The notes below the pieces were generated by a model. That model was given only the letters and a program-made list of their open reading frames with translations. It was not told where the DNA came from and did not search any database. Below are positions 44,919 to 55,967 of a DNA stretch of 64,000 bases, one piece after another. The first letter of the stretch is position 1. Each line of letters opens with the position of its first letter. A program made the translations under genes and the position numbers. The stretch is from Escherichia marmotae (lineage in GTDB: Bacteria; Pseudomonadota; Gammaproteobacteria; Enterobacterales; Enterobacteriaceae). The stretch covers positions 62,001 to 126,000 of the forward strand of contig NZ_CP025980.1 of the NCBI RefSeq assembly GCF_002900365.1, given 5' to 3'.

Positions 44919-45191
44919 TTATTCTTCGTGGCGAGAGTTTTTTAAAGTCCGGATGACTGTATTAATGCCGATTTTCAGCGTACGGGCAGTATCGCGAACT
45001 CCGGCACCGTTGAAAGCCATTTCAGTGATTTGGTCTTTAACTCCCGGTTTACGGGCCTCGTAACGGTAAGTGAGCTGAAACACTCGATGACAGTCACGGC
45101 AGCGAAATCGATCATGTCCTTTTGGGTTCTTCCCGTGACGGTAAACCTGAACGGACTGGCAACGGGGGCAATGAAGGTTAACTGTGACCAT
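44919..45191 (-). CDS. insA: IS1 InsA, DNA-binding repressor
   Basis: 90 codons with the zinc finger (CPRCQSVQVYRHGKNPKGHDRF-type segment, cysteines at both ends) and helix-turn-helix. Alone it represses transposition; fused by frameshift to InsB it forms the transposase. Confidence 0.93.
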   Translation of the reverse strand: MVTVNLHCPRCQSVQVYRHGKNPKGHDRFRCRDCHRVFQLTYRYEARKPGVKDQITEMAFNGAGVRDTARTLKIGINTVIRTLKNSRHEE

Positions 45192-45294
45192 GAAAGAACC
45201 TTAAAAGTGACTATTATACCCCTAATTCAACTAATTGGAGGCATTACCACTTACCAAATATAACTGAACAGGTATTATATTATCAATAAATTGC

Positions 45295-45320
45295 AATCTT
45301 TCATTATATAATGAAAGATT
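45295..45320. repeat. Perfect 26-bp palindrome
   Basis: The 13-base half AATCTTTCATTAT is followed directly by its exact complement. T-rich sequence follows (TTTTTATAA), so on the plus strand it could act as an intrinsic terminator. The outer TTTCAT...ATGAAA arms also resemble VirB-type half sites. Its role is not settled by the sequence. Confidence 0.6.
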
Positions 45321-45813
45321 TTTATAAGAATATTTCCGGTACATATGCTGTTTCCTTTACTGCATGGGGTCAATGGGTAAATAAGCGCTTCCCAGAGAAT
45401 ACAAGGAGGCAGCAGTCCCTACAACTTATAACCATGGTGTTGGCCTGCAACCACCTGAATCTTATCGATGGTCATGGTTATCGCTGGATGGTTGTTTGAC
45501 ATTCCCTATCGCCCCGGGCAAAAAACCGACAGACCAGGGAAAGCAAGAAGTAAAATGTAGTCTCATGACTGGTGCTGACGTACTTCCGCACTCACTTGTT
45601 GTCGCAAGGAGGGAAATACTCACGACGTCAGACTGGCTGCTGATACGCTTGACGCGCTACAGACGAATAACCCGGCAGGAAAATTATTCTTCGTCTGGAT
45701 ATGAGTTACGACACCGAATGGTTGAAAAGGTTCGACGCGATGACCCCCATATTCAGTCGAGAACAGAGGAGTCAGATACCAGCAGGAATATCGATTTCAA
45801 AGCCCGCCGATAG
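45311..45813 (+). pseudogene. Decayed IS5/IS427-type transposase remnant
   Basis: Two short frames (45311-45499 and 45496-45813) contain pieces such as GKKPTDQGKQEVKCSLMTGADVLPHSLVVA that look like the NPTDRGKKGSKR... catalytic core of IS5-group transposases, preceded by GYRWMVV. Stops and shifts break the frame. No intact ends were found. Confidence 0.5.
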
Positions 45814-46220
45814 GTAGTAGAGAGGACTCAACGCGGAATGAATCGTTTTCGTAGAGTATTGATCCGGCGGGAAAAGAAAGCCGAAAATTATGAGGTTCTG
45901 TTGCATTTTACCCACAGATTTATCATCTGGATAAAATCCTATTGGAATAGGCTCATAGAAGTTTAATTACTCTCTAGTTTATTTAGTGCTGACTGGAAGA
46001 TAGTAATTTGGAACTCGAGACTACGTTGTCTATACGGTTGATATAAGTTAAAAAGGCATCAGACGATATGGAGGTATTAAAAATAAACATATGACATGAC
46101 ATGTCATTGTTTTTATAGAATATTTAAATTCACCCCTTCTCAGGGGAAGATTTTAAACACTTTAACGATTAAAGATTTCATTATTCGTTAATTAATAAAA
46201 TGTTTTATAGAGATATTATT

Positions 46221-49200
46221 ATGAGATTACCAGAAAAAAATCCTTTTTCCCCAATAAATAATTCCCCCACAGCGCAAGAAATACAAAAAGAAACGAAAGA
46301 CACAACACCTCCACAACAAAACTCTCGTCACATTAAACCAATCAAAACAGTATCAGAAGCGCAGTTGCGCTTCTTTGACAAAATAGTTTTGAAAGAAAAC
46401 TCTGTGGAAGATGTTGTTACTATTGGAAAACTGATCCAGAAAGAAATTCAGCAACAAGAGCACAGAACATACTCACCATCCTATCATTCAGGCAACTGGA
46501 AATCATCGTTGTTGCACAACTTCCTACTTAGTCTTTCGAATCTTTATAATGGCCGACAGCCGATAGAGGATGATCTCTCCTCAGATATAGGCGACATAAA
46601 AAGCACAAACATATTTAGAAGTAAAACCTCAGTAAAAACAAGCAGTTTCAGACACACCCCTGTTGCAGCAATCAAATATTTTGAACAGGTAATAACATCA
46701 ACTAATAATATGGATACAAATACCCCCCTGGAAATAAACAAAACAGTCAGTAAAAATCTACTGAAAGAAAGAAAAAATACATCAAAAAACGACAGTTCGC
46801 TTTCCCATTCATATGGTAAAACGAAAAGAAAAAAACGCTCTCCTATAGTTGAGAAAAATACTCAACAAATGCTAACACCAGAAACTTTTGACCAGAAGCT
46901 TCAACTTAGCGACGAACAGAAAAACAGCCATAAAACAGAAATCATAGGAATAAAGAAAGCCATTACGGGCTACAATCAATTAAAGGAAAAAAATAGTCGT
47001 GAAGGTTTAAATTTTCTACAGGCGCAAGCTGACTTATTAACAAGTCTCAAGGAGAAAATTTCCACATCAGAAACTGCCTCTAAAAATATAGAGGCATTGA
47101 TAGCAGATATAAAAAAAGAATACTATTCACATACCGTAGATATTGAGAAAAACATTCATGCTATATGGGTAGCAGGTTCCCCACCTGAAAGTATAACTGA
47201 CTATATCAAAGCTTTTCTGAAAACCTATGATGACTTTAATTACTATCTTTGGGTTGATGAAAATGCTTTTGGTGCGGCAAAATTCACCAGCATTTTAAAA
47301 CAAATAGCTTTTGATTTAGCATGTAAAGATATTCAACAGAACACTCAGAAAAAAAACATAGATTTTATTAATAAATACAATGAAATAAGAGAAAAATACA
47401 ACAATAGCCCATCAGGGCAACAGGAGTATTTGAATCAACTTAGAGAAATTTATGATGATTATCAAAAAATAGCCACTCCACTGAAGCACTGGTTTAACGC
47501 ACTTTTTTTAAAAAACATGATCAAACTCCAGGATGATTTCTTCAACCACTGTATTGTGAAAGGAGTTACAGAAATCAATGATGAATCACGAATAAATTAT
47601 CTCCAGAATGTAATTAAGTTATCTGAAGATGATATTAATAGCTTTTACAAAACTATTAATAGCAATAAAGAAACAGTAACAAAAATCATTCATAACTTAC
47701 AGCGTGAGTTTGGTGAAAATCGCATTTCGATTAAAGACGTTAATACGTTAACTTCTTTATCAAAGGCAGAAAATAATCATAACTATCAAACGGAAATGCT
47801 TCTTCGCTGGAACTATCCTGCCGCCTCAGACCTGCTCAGAATGTATATTCTTAAAGAGCATGGTGGCATCTATACTGATACTGATATGATGCCGGCATAT
47901 TCTAAACAAGTGATTTTTAAAATCATGATGGAAACAAAAGGAGATAATCGTTTCCTGGAAGACTTAAAGCTACGCCGTGCAATATCTGATGGTGTGTTAA
48001 AGCATGTTAATAAGCAAAGTCTGGATGATGTCAACTATGATGGAATCGTTGATGCAGATAAAAAAGTTATTAGCAATATATTAGCGTCAATATCTAAACT
48101 ACCTGAAGATAATATTTTCACTAAGATCGACACAACTATCCCACGCGATACAATGCCCATTCTTCGTCGCTACCATCTATGGCCCAACGGATGGAATATT
48201 CGTGGACTCAATGGGTTTATGCTATCACATAAAGGTAGTGAAGTTGTTGAGGCTGTTATCGCTGGCCAGAATCAGGCTTATAGAGAACTAAGAAGGATAA
48301 GAGATAATGTTCTGAGTGAACTATACTTCAAACAGACTGATGACATATCTTCACTCCCATATACAGACAAAGTGGGAGGGATACTGGTAAAAAAATACCT
48401 TTCCGGTAGTCTTTTTTCCAATTTCAGACAAGATACTATTATTCCGGAAGCGCTGAGTACCCTTCAGATATCCGGTCCGGATTTGATTCAAAGAAAAATG
48501 CTGCAATTTTTCCGTGGCAGAGGTGTGTTAGGAGAAGACTTCATCAATGAAAAAAAATTAGGTGATAAAGCTTATATTGGCGTATACAAAACAACAGGTA
48601 CAGGAAAATATGACTGGTTAAATCCTGTGTCTGTCGGTGTTAATGATGTCACTCCTGCGGATGAAAGCACCTGGTGCATAGGAAAAAGCAGGTGTGTCGA
48701 TGACTTCCTGTACAAAGATGTTTCAAAAATAAAAACAGAAAATCTTCCTGAACTGTTTTTAACCCAAATAGATACTGATAAATTTATCTCACAATGGGCC
48801 ACTAAGACTAAGAAAGACTTTAAAAAAGAAATACAAAGTCTTACTGAGCGCTATAATGATTTAATTGAGGCATCTGGCATCGACTTTAAAACTCTTTTTG
48901 AAACAGACCAAATGATCTATATGCTCATGCTAGAAATAAATGATGACATAGCAAAAAGGTCTTTGTTTTCACTTCAGGTACAGATTGCCGAAAAAATTCG
49001 GAGGATGAACAACCCTGTAGAAAACAAAATAAATCTTTATCCTGATTTATATAAAAATATTGATAACGACCTTAGATTATCTATAAAATCATTCCTTGCA
49101 AGCAACCCTCACACTCATATAAACATTTTTTATAGTGACAAAGCAGAGCATAATCTTTTCATAAAAGAATTATTCTCCCTCGCCATTATGGAAAGGGAAT

Positions 49201-52200
49201 TAAGAAATATTCTTAATGATATGAGTAAACATAAGACACCTGAAAACTGGGAAGGGAGGGTAATGCTAGAACGATATCTTGAGTTAACAATGAAAGATCA
49301 TCTTGGCCTACTATCATCTCAGGAAGCTAATGCTCTTCTTGAAACATCCAGCTTCATTTATGAAAATAATGAGTTGAATGAGAAAGTAGAGTCAGTTAAA
49401 AATAAAATAAATTCAAATGAACTCTATTTTGATATAATAAAAGAAGATTATAATATATGGCAGGATCTTTCCACAAGTTCAAATAAAGCCGAACTTATTA
49501 AAACATTAAAAAAAATATCAGGTAATACTGAGAGCAAAATTCAGTATGATATCTTTCTTGATAAATTTGAAAGAAGGTATATAGATAGTATTCATGGAAA
49601 ATTACGGAAAATTATCAAGGAGTTCAATGGCAATCCCCGTATAGCTATCCAGAACATTGATAAAGTACTCTTCAGTGGACAGGTACTTGATCGTCTGCAT
49701 AGTGAAGGATATGTATTTTCTGATTTAAACACCTTATCTCGTTACACTATGACCGGACTAGGAATTACAGGTGTGCATACCTCTGAGAATGTGCTACCAG
49801 GGCCCTCCTCTGCCTTAATTAATATATTAAAAGAACATTATGGCACAGATGATATTAGTGATAAGTTGTCACTGGTGTATAATTATATTTTGGATAAAAA
49901 AAAACCAGAATTAATCCCTGTTGAACTTACAAACAAACTATCACAATTATCTCTAAATGAATTGTTGACCCCTGTAGCCGGTCAAAGTGTCAATCTCTTG
50001 GGGATGGGGTATTCATCCAATAATGGCAAAATTACTGAGCAGGTAATGCTCAGTGCTGCTGATGGATTTGAGAATCCAGTATCTGACTTTATGAATGCCT
50101 ATCTTGAAGATTTATATAAGATCCATGTAAGCATGCGGGAAAAAACACTCAATGAGCAGAATCTTCGCCAACTCATGGAAAACTCTGTGTCTTCATGTTT
50201 CTTAAGCGAACAAAATATTAATAAATTACTCAACGAAGCGAAAAAAAGACCTTACCAATCTTTAACTGAAATACACCAGCATCTCTCTGGCCTACAAACT
50301 TTTGCCGATGCAGCCCTTCCCTTACTCTCTGCCGCATTACCCGGAACCAGTAAGCTATTGCGCCGTGAGCAAGACTATGGACGTCCACCAGTTATAGCAA
50401 TTCAGGATTCCACGTTTGTGGTTCCTTATAATTTCAAAGGTATTGGCTTTAATGAGAACCTTATATCTTCTGCACCTGTAGTAACTTCATTACATTTTAT
50501 TGCTGAACACGCTAAATACACCCTGCTCTCCTGGCCCGAATTTTACCGTCACCATGCACAGAGATGGTTCGAAATGGCTAAAGGATATGGTAGCCAAAAT
50601 ATCGACTTTCACCCTCAGTCACTTTTGATCTCCCCTGAAGGACGCTGTATGGGAATAGCCTTACTTTATCTCCATACTGAAAATACTGATCATTATGGTA
50701 TTCTACAGGAAAACCTCATGACAGTCAGTGCACTCCATCAGACCTATAATCGTGATAAGCTGCCTCTAACTAAAGATGATAATACCCTACTGACCAGAAC
50801 TCAGCGTCTGATTGAAATGCTGCAGTATCAGGGAAATAGACATATTACCGACGAATCGCTACTTCAAAAGACCGCATGGAAACCACAAAACCTATCCCGA
50901 TTGTTTCTTGAAAAAGGTGTTAAGCGTGCTCTGATAACCACGCCTACCCATACCCTGGTACTGCAACAACTGGAAGATATTTTCCGGATCACTGATCCAA
51001 ACTTTGGACACGCAGATTTCCGTTCTCTTCTGGATGCTCTGAAGTTTATTGAGGCTAGCATACAATTAACCCCAACACTTCAGGAGCATTATGGCCTATT
51101 AAACAAAAAGATTAGTGAAAATATACAAGTACATTATGCCGATTCAGATATGATCTGGAACAAGCTGTTACCAGTTAATGATGCAGGACTGAGCACCCGC
51201 CCTCAGCGCACCACCGCAGACCGCCTGGCGGCTCTGGCTGAACCGGTCGCCGTTGCTGGTATCTCCCTGCCTGTAAAAACACTCTATGATATCGGCGCCA
51301 CCCTCGACGGCCGGCGCATCACTGCGCTCCCCGCTCCGGAGCACATCCCCTCCCTGCGCCTGAATGGTGATGTACTGCATGATTATCTCTCCCGCACCGT
51401 CCTCACTCCGGAACAGGCGGATAACATTCGAAAAATTCTGCAGACTCAGGGACTGTATAGCGGCACCCGGCCCATCGACCCGGATATGATTAACGGGACA
51501 CCCGATGATATGGTCTCATCACTGGTTCGCCTGCAACGGCAGGCGACACGGATAAAACAGCAACTCGCCGGCGTACTGGATACCCTGCAGCAGCGCTTCC
51601 GGCGTATTACCCCCTCATCCGGTCGTCCTCTTTCTGTTGAACAGATTGAGCTGACTGATATCGGGAGCGGGCGATTCAGTCTTCAGGTCAGTGATGGTGA
51701 AAAGCAACACACTGTTTCTGTGGAAGCGCCGGAAGTGGTGTCCCGTTTTCAGAAACTTTCTTCCATGCTTTCGGCACTCCCTGCCAGTGGGGTCATGGAT
51801 TTCGATCTCGGCATGAGTGTGGTCGGTATTGTTCAGTATGCCCGCATGCTGCAGCAGGGGCAGGAAAGCAGTATTCTGGCCCATGTCAACCTGGCCATGG
51901 ACGCCAAACAGTTAGCCGAGGCCACTCTCGGTAGCATGATCCAGATTGCCGGGAATAAATTTCTCAATACAGAGGGGATCCAGGGATTCCGGCTGGAAAG
52001 TGCCGTCGCTGAAGGTCTGCGCTCAGCGGCGACCCGTACCGGAGGCACAATGGGCAAGGCGCTCTCCGCCAGTGCCCGCGTTCTTGAACTGCCCGTACTG
52101 GAAACCGCTCTTGGTACCTGGAATCTGTACAACAGTGTCACCCAGCTCCGGCAGGCCACACGCCATTCTGATATTATGGCGGCCCGGGTACAGGTCGCCT

Positions 52201-55200
52201 TTGACTCCATCTCTCTGGGACTGACGGTGGCTTCTGCGGTCTTTCCTCCTCTTATTATTGCCGCCGGGCCTGTGGCCGCTATTGGGATGGGGGCTCCCGC
52301 TATTGCCCGCAATGTGGCACTGAAAGAAGAGCGCTATGAACAATGGCTGAAATATAAAAAATTCCTGACTGACGGCAGTAAACACATTGTCGTGGCCTCT
52401 CCGGAAAGAGGTGTGCTGGATTTCTCCGGAAACCAGGTACTGGGAAAAATGGAGCTGGATCTGCGACAGTCTCCCCCCGTCCTGCGGGGAGAACGCTCTT
52501 TTAACGCTGACCGGAAAATCGGTCATCGTCCTGACCTGGGGGACTGGCAAATTCGTGAGAAGGTGGGTTATGCCTACAGCATCAGCCCCTACCACGCCCT
52601 GGCACACGGCTACGCCAACAGTAAATGGCCCCGGACCCTGCCGGAAATCCCGGCGGGAGAGTATGACACCATTATTCTGGGCTACGGTCACCAGTATAAG
52701 GCCAGTACAGAAATAGAATATCTGTCCAACAAAGTGGTCTGGCGGGAAGCGGTCGCGGACAGCAATTCCCGCGACTGGCGTCCTCCACTGGAAGTGCTTA
52801 ACAGTCAGTGTTCCGTGACCGCAGGAGAGCGGAAGACCACCATACTTCCCCTGAGGGTGCTCAGCGACCTGACACCGGAACGCACAGCACAGGCAATATC
52901 ACTGAAAGATTACAGGTTCATACTGAAAGGGGGAACCGGTGGCCTGACGGTTCAGGTCGGCGGAGCGGGATATTATGATATTGATGCGATGCCGGCGGCA
53001 AAAGAGAATACGCTCTCCTTTCGCGGACTGCCGGAAGCGTTTCCGCTCACCTTTGATTTATCAAAACAAACGCAGTCTGTCATGCTGAAAACAACGGACG
53101 GTGACGTGCCGGTAATGACCATCACCCAGAAGGGAATAAACACCCTGGTCGGTACCACTGCCGGCGAAAACTGGCTGACGGGTAACGATAAGGACAATAC
53201 CTTCCATACGAGTTCCGGCGGAGGTACTGTCATCTCCGGTGGCGGGAATAACCGCTATATTGTCCCCCGCGATTTAAAAAAACCGCTGACCCTGATGCTG
53301 TCCGGTAACTCGGTCTCTCACGAAATCCTTCTGCCAGAAACAGCCCTGACAGAATTAAAGCCCACCGTTCTTGATCTGAGCCTGATTTACTGGACCGGGA
53401 ACAATATAAAGGTTCAGCCGGAAGAGGAAGCGCAACTGAACCGTTTTGCCGGAAACTTCAGGGGACATACCCGTGATGGTATTACTCTGGAAGCAGTTTC
53501 CCGGGAAAAGGGGCTCCAGCTGGCGGTTTCATTATGTGATGTTCAGCGCTGGCAGGCTGTTTATCCGGAAGAAAATAACAGACCAGACGCCATACTGGAC
53601 AGGCTGCATGATATGGGATGGAGCCTGGCCCCCCGGGTCCGGTTCCGGGGGGGAGAAACATCTGCCAGCTATGACCCCCTGACCCGTCAGATCGTTTACC
53701 AGCTTCAGGAGCGTTACTCGGAATTCCGGCTGACCGGCAGCCGCCATTACTCCACGGCGCTCACCGGCACCCCCGGAAGCCGGTATATCATCATGGAGCC
53801 GGATACAGCACAGCTATCTCCGGTGCATGTCATTCTGGCCGGTGACAGTGAGCATCCGGAAACGATTGATTTGCTTGAGGCCGACCCGGTTCTGGTTGAA
53901 GGGAAAAAAGACAAAAACAGCGTGATATTATCCATCGCATCCGTTACGTATTCCCTTCAGCTGACAATATCCGGGATCGAAGGATCGCTGCCCGGGACAA
54001 CCCGTGTGGCAATTCAGCCTCAGGATACCCGTTCACTGAGTGATGTCCTCCGGCTGTTACCGGATAATGGTAACTGGGTGGCTCTTTTCCGCAGTGGTTA
54101 TACTCCGGTGATAAACCGGCTGGAAAATCTGATGACACAGAACCAGGTCATGATGTTCCTGCCCCGCATATCCGGAAGTGCAGAGCAGGTATTGTGCCTT
54201 GAAAACCTGAGTGGTGTCAGGAAGAAAGTGGAGGGTGAGTTACTGTCAGGGAAGCTGAAAGGGGCGTGGAAAGCAGAGGGGGTGCCCCCTGTTCCGGTAC
54301 ATATCTCAGAACTGAATATCCCCCCCCATTCCCGGCTGTATCTGGTTTTTGAAGGAACAGAGAATGTGTTGCTGCGTGGCAAGGTACATGCCGCTCCGTT
54401 GAAAATCAAATCCGCCGGAGAGATGCGGTTGTCTGAAGGACAGTGGCAGCCTCAGGAACATATTATTGTCAATCCCGACAACGATGCCCCATCCCTGATA
54501 CTTGAGGGATTTCGTCGTTTCAGTCTTGTACCGGATGCAATATTTTCTTTAAAACTGATGTGCCATCAGGGTATGGTCCGCATCGACCGCAGGACATTAT
54601 CGGTCAGACTGTTCTATCTGCGTGAACAGTCAGGTATCGGCAGTTTACGTCTGACGTTCAGGAATTTTTTCACAGAAGTGATGGATACCACCGACAGGGA
54701 AATTCTGGAAAAAGAGCTGAGACCGATCCTGATAGGAGACACACACCGCTTTATCAACCCAGCCTACAAAAATCATCTGAATATCCGGTTAGGGGAAGGC
54801 GTTCTGAATCTGGCGGAGATTGTGGCGGAATACGCCCGTATTCAGAAGGAAGAAACGTCAAAAATATCATATACATATAAAGGTGCCATGCAAAGAAGTC
54901 CGGAGGGACTTTCTCTGGTAGAAAACGCGGTTATGACCACCCGTCTGACAACAGATTCGGGGAAAAAATTCCCGTCCTTCCACGCATGGTTCATTGAGGG
55001 GTTATCTGAACGCTATGAGAGCTTACCTGCGGCACGGAAAGCAGAAAGTGTATATTACCTGACCGCAGAAGGCGACCTGCAGATAACCTCTCAGGTCGCT
55101 GAAAAAAGGGTGAATCAGGCAATGATTGTCTCCCTGTCAAACTACCGGCAACAGTGGGAAAAATATCCTTTAAGCATTTTATCCGAAATCCCCGGCGCCA

Positions 55201-55880
55201 ATAATACGGTTCTTCATTCGGTTCTCAGGGTCAATGGCCCGACAATACAGGAGCGCATGATTGATTACAGGGGGAAAGAGGACAACAATCCCACAGTATC
55301 TTTCTCAGATATGATGGTCATTGAGGGTGAACAGATGCTGCATCATGACTCACGAACCTCAAGACAATTCCATTCCAGAGAAGACGCCATGCTGTGGGAA
55401 TTGCAGCAACGGGTATCAGGCGCTCCCCGCGCCCGGGCGCAGGATCACTGGCTGATGGATGCGGCAGCAAGAAACGGAGAATGGAAGATCACGCCGGAAA
55501 TATTGCGCCACACACCGGGCTATCACCGGAGCACGGTGTCGAAATGGCCCCGGGGATGGCTGAAAACCGGCACAATACTCCAGACGCCGGAAGATAAACA
55601 TACGAATGTCTACCTGACCACCACACAGAACAATGTATTTGGTCGTCAGGGGACCGGCTATCAGGTGTATTACCGGATTGACGGAATGCCTGGTGCGGAT
55701 ATAGCGGATAATGCCCCCGGGGAAACCCGCTGTACCCTCAGGCCCGGAACCTGTTTTGAAGTGACAGGTGTGGATGAAAGGCATTATGAGAGGAATATCA
55801 TTTATGTCACACTGAAACCCTGTGACCGGAGCCGGAATGGAGAAGGTAAAACGCCGGCCGGTGACAGCCTTTTTAACTGA
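46221..55880 (+). CDS. LifA/Efa1/ToxB-like giant toxin
   Basis: A 3219-residue protein of the lymphostatin/Efa1 family (LifA is 3223). It starts MRLPEK like Efa1; the frame opens seven codons earlier, but TAGAGATATT fits the ATG at 46221. The N-terminal glycosyltransferase has the DXD motif GIYTDTDMMP (Asp553 and Asp555); the C58-type cysteine protease triad is Cys1476 (PEGRCMGIALL), His1577 (TPTHTLVL) and Asp1592 (RITDPNF). All are shifted by exactly -4 from the published LifA residues. In EPEC, LifA blocks lymphocyte proliferation and is a T3SS substrate. The first half (to about 51,180) is AT-rich, the second distinctly GC-rich. The frame is unbroken. Confidence 0.93.
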   Translation: MRLPEKNPFSPINNSPTAQEIQKETKDTTPPQQNSRHIKPIKTVSEAQLRFFDKIVLKENSVEDVVTIGKLIQKEIQQQEHRTYSPSYHSGNWKSSLLHNFLLSLSNLYNGRQPIEDDLSSDIGDIKSTNIFRSKTSVKTSSFRHTPVAAIKYFEQVITSTNNMDTNTPLEINKTVSKNLLKERKNTSKNDSSLSHSYGKTKRKKRSPIVEKNTQQMLTPETFDQKLQLSDEQKNSHKTEIIGIKKAITGYNQLKEKNSREGLNFLQAQADLLTSLKEKISTSETASKNIEALIADIKKEYYSHTVDIEKNIHAIWVAGSPPESITDYIKAFLKTYDDFNYYLWVDENAFGAAKFTSILKQIAFDLACKDIQQNTQKKNIDFINKYNEIREKYNNSPSGQQEYLNQLREIYDDYQKIATPLKHWFNALFLKNMIKLQDDFFNHCIVKGVTEINDESRINYLQNVIKLSEDDINSFYKTINSNKETVTKIIHNLQREFGENRISIKDVNTLTSLSKAENNHNYQTEMLLRWNYPAASDLLRMYILKEHGGIYTDTDMMPAYSKQVIFKIMMETKGDNRFLEDLKLRRAISDGVLKHVNKQSLDDVNYDGIVDADKKVISNILASISKLPEDNIFTKIDTTIPRDTMPILRRYHLWPNGWNIRGLNGFMLSHKGSEVVEAVIAGQNQAYRELRRIRDNVLSELYFKQTDDISSLPYTDKVGGILVKKYLSGSLFSNFRQDTIIPEALSTLQISGPDLIQRKMLQFFRGRGVLGEDFINEKKLGDKAYIGVYKTTGTGKYDWLNPVSVGVNDVTPADESTWCIGKSRCVDDFLYKDVSKIKTENLPELFLTQIDTDKFISQWATKTKKDFKKEIQSLTERYNDLIEASGIDFKTLFETDQMIYMLMLEINDDIAKRSLFSLQVQIAEKIRRMNNPVENKINLYPDLYKNIDNDLRLSIKSFLASNPHTHINIFYSDKAEHNLFIKELFSLAIMERELRNILNDMSKHKTPENWEGRVMLERYLELTMKDHLGLLSSQEANALLETSSFIYENNELNEKVESVKNKINSNELYFDIIKEDYNIWQDLSTSSNKAELIKTLKKISGNTESKIQYDIFLDKFERRYIDSIHGKLRKIIKEFNGNPRIAIQNIDKVLFSGQVLDRLHSEGYVFSDLNTLSRYTMTGLGITGVHTSENVLPGPSSALINILKEHYGTDDISDKLSLVYNYILDKKKPELIPVELTNKLSQLSLNELLTPVAGQSVNLLGMGYSSNNGKITEQVMLSAADGFENPVSDFMNAYLEDLYKIHVSMREKTLNEQNLRQLMENSVSSCFLSEQNINKLLNEAKKRPYQSLTEIHQHLSGLQTFADAALPLLSAALPGTSKLLRREQDYGRPPVIAIQDSTFVVPYNFKGIGFNENLISSAPVVTSLHFIAEHAKYTLLSWPEFYRHHAQRWFEMAKGYGSQNIDFHPQSLLISPEGRCMGIALLYLHTENTDHYGILQENLMTVSALHQTYNRDKLPLTKDDNTLLTRTQRLIEMLQYQGNRHITDESLLQKTAWKPQNLSRLFLEKGVKRALITTPTHTLVLQQLEDIFRITDPNFGHADFRSLLDALKFIEASIQLTPTLQEHYGLLNKKISENIQVHYADSDMIWNKLLPVNDAGLSTRPQRTTADRLAALAEPVAVAGISLPVKTLYDIGATLDGRRITALPAPEHIPSLRLNGDVLHDYLSRTVLTPEQADNIRKILQTQGLYSGTRPIDPDMINGTPDDMVSSLVRLQRQATRIKQQLAGVLDTLQQRFRRITPSSGRPLSVEQIELTDIGSGRFSLQVSDGEKQHTVSVEAPEVVSRFQKLSSMLSALPASGVMDFDLGMSVVGIVQYARMLQQGQESSILAHVNLAMDAKQLAEATLGSMIQIAGNKFLNTEGIQGFRLESAVAEGLRSAATRTGGTMGKALSASARVLELPVLETALGTWNLYNSVTQLRQATRHSDIMAARVQVAFDSISLGLTVASAVFPPLIIAAGPVAAIGMGAPAIARNVALKEERYEQWLKYKKFLTDGSKHIVVASPERGVLDFSGNQVLGKMELDLRQSPPVLRGERSFNADRKIGHRPDLGDWQIREKVGYAYSISPYHALAHGYANSKWPRTLPEIPAGEYDTIILGYGHQYKASTEIEYLSNKVVWREAVADSNSRDWRPPLEVLNSQCSVTAGERKTTILPLRVLSDLTPERTAQAISLKDYRFILKGGTGGLTVQVGGAGYYDIDAMPAAKENTLSFRGLPEAFPLTFDLSKQTQSVMLKTTDGDVPVMTITQKGINTLVGTTAGENWLTGNDKDNTFHTSSGGGTVISGGGNNRYIVPRDLKKPLTLMLSGNSVSHEILLPETALTELKPTVLDLSLIYWTGNNIKVQPEEEAQLNRFAGNFRGHTRDGITLEAVSREKGLQLAVSLCDVQRWQAVYPEENNRPDAILDRLHDMGWSLAPRVRFRGGETSASYDPLTRQIVYQLQERYSEFRLTGSRHYSTALTGTPGSRYIIMEPDTAQLSPVHVILAGDSEHPETIDLLEADPVLVEGKKDKNSVILSIASVTYSLQLTISGIEGSLPGTTRVAIQPQDTRSLSDVLRLLPDNGNWVALFRSGYTPVINRLENLMTQNQVMMFLPRISGSAEQVLCLENLSGVRKKVEGELLSGKLKGAWKAEGVPPVPVHISELNIPPHSRLYLVFEGTENVLLRGKVHAAPLKIKSAGEMRLSEGQWQPQEHIIVNPDNDAPSLILEGFRRFSLVPDAIFSLKLMCHQGMVRIDRRTLSVRLFYLREQSGIGSLRLTFRNFFTEVMDTTDREILEKELRPILIGDTHRFINPAYKNHLNIRLGEGVLNLAEIVAEYARIQKEETSKISYTYKGAMQRSPEGLSLVENAVMTTRLTTDSGKKFPSFHAWFIEGLSERYESLPAARKAESVYYLTAEGDLQITSQVAEKRVNQAMIVSLSNYRQQWEKYPLSILSEIPGANNTVLHSVLRVNGPTIQERMIDYRGKEDNNPTVSFSDMMVIEGEQMLHHDSRTSRQFHSREDAMLWELQQRVSGAPRARAQDHWLMDAAARNGEWKITPEILRHTPGYHRSTVSKWPRGWLKTGTILQTPEDKHTNVYLTTTQNNVFGRQGTGYQVYYRIDGMPGADIADNAPGETRCTLRPGTCFEVTGVDERHYERNIIYVTLKPCDRSRNGEGKTPAGDSLFN

Positions 55881-55909
55881 TTAAAGTAGCTTTTACAGGA
55901 ACATACCCC

Positions 55910-55939
55910 GCATCTGTGTACTCATGCGTACACAGATGC
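55910..55939 (+). terminator. Hairpin after the lifA-like gene
   Basis: A 12-bp perfect stem GCATCTGTGTAC / GTACACAGATGC with a 6-base loop lies 30 bases past the stop codon. There is no long T tract, so it is a likely but not classical terminator. Confidence 0.55.
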
Positions 55940-55967
55940 TTAACCAGGCCCCTCCTGTTTTCGGGGA

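Larger units (their letters stand above)
44483..45248 (-). mobile_element. IS1 element
   Basis: A 766-bp IS1 with ends GGTGGTGACTCC and GGAGGCATTACC (imperfect inverted repeats) and an 8-bp target duplication ACTTACCA (44475-44482 and 45249-45256). It contains insA (44919-45191) and insB (44497-44892). Its insertion separates the MxiE promoter from the sequence downstream. Confidence 0.95.

Noticed and set aside
52023..52691. A 222-codon minus-strand frame inside the lifA-like gene
   Set aside because: Antisense shadow in the GC-rich half; no recognisable content and the sense frame is a known family.
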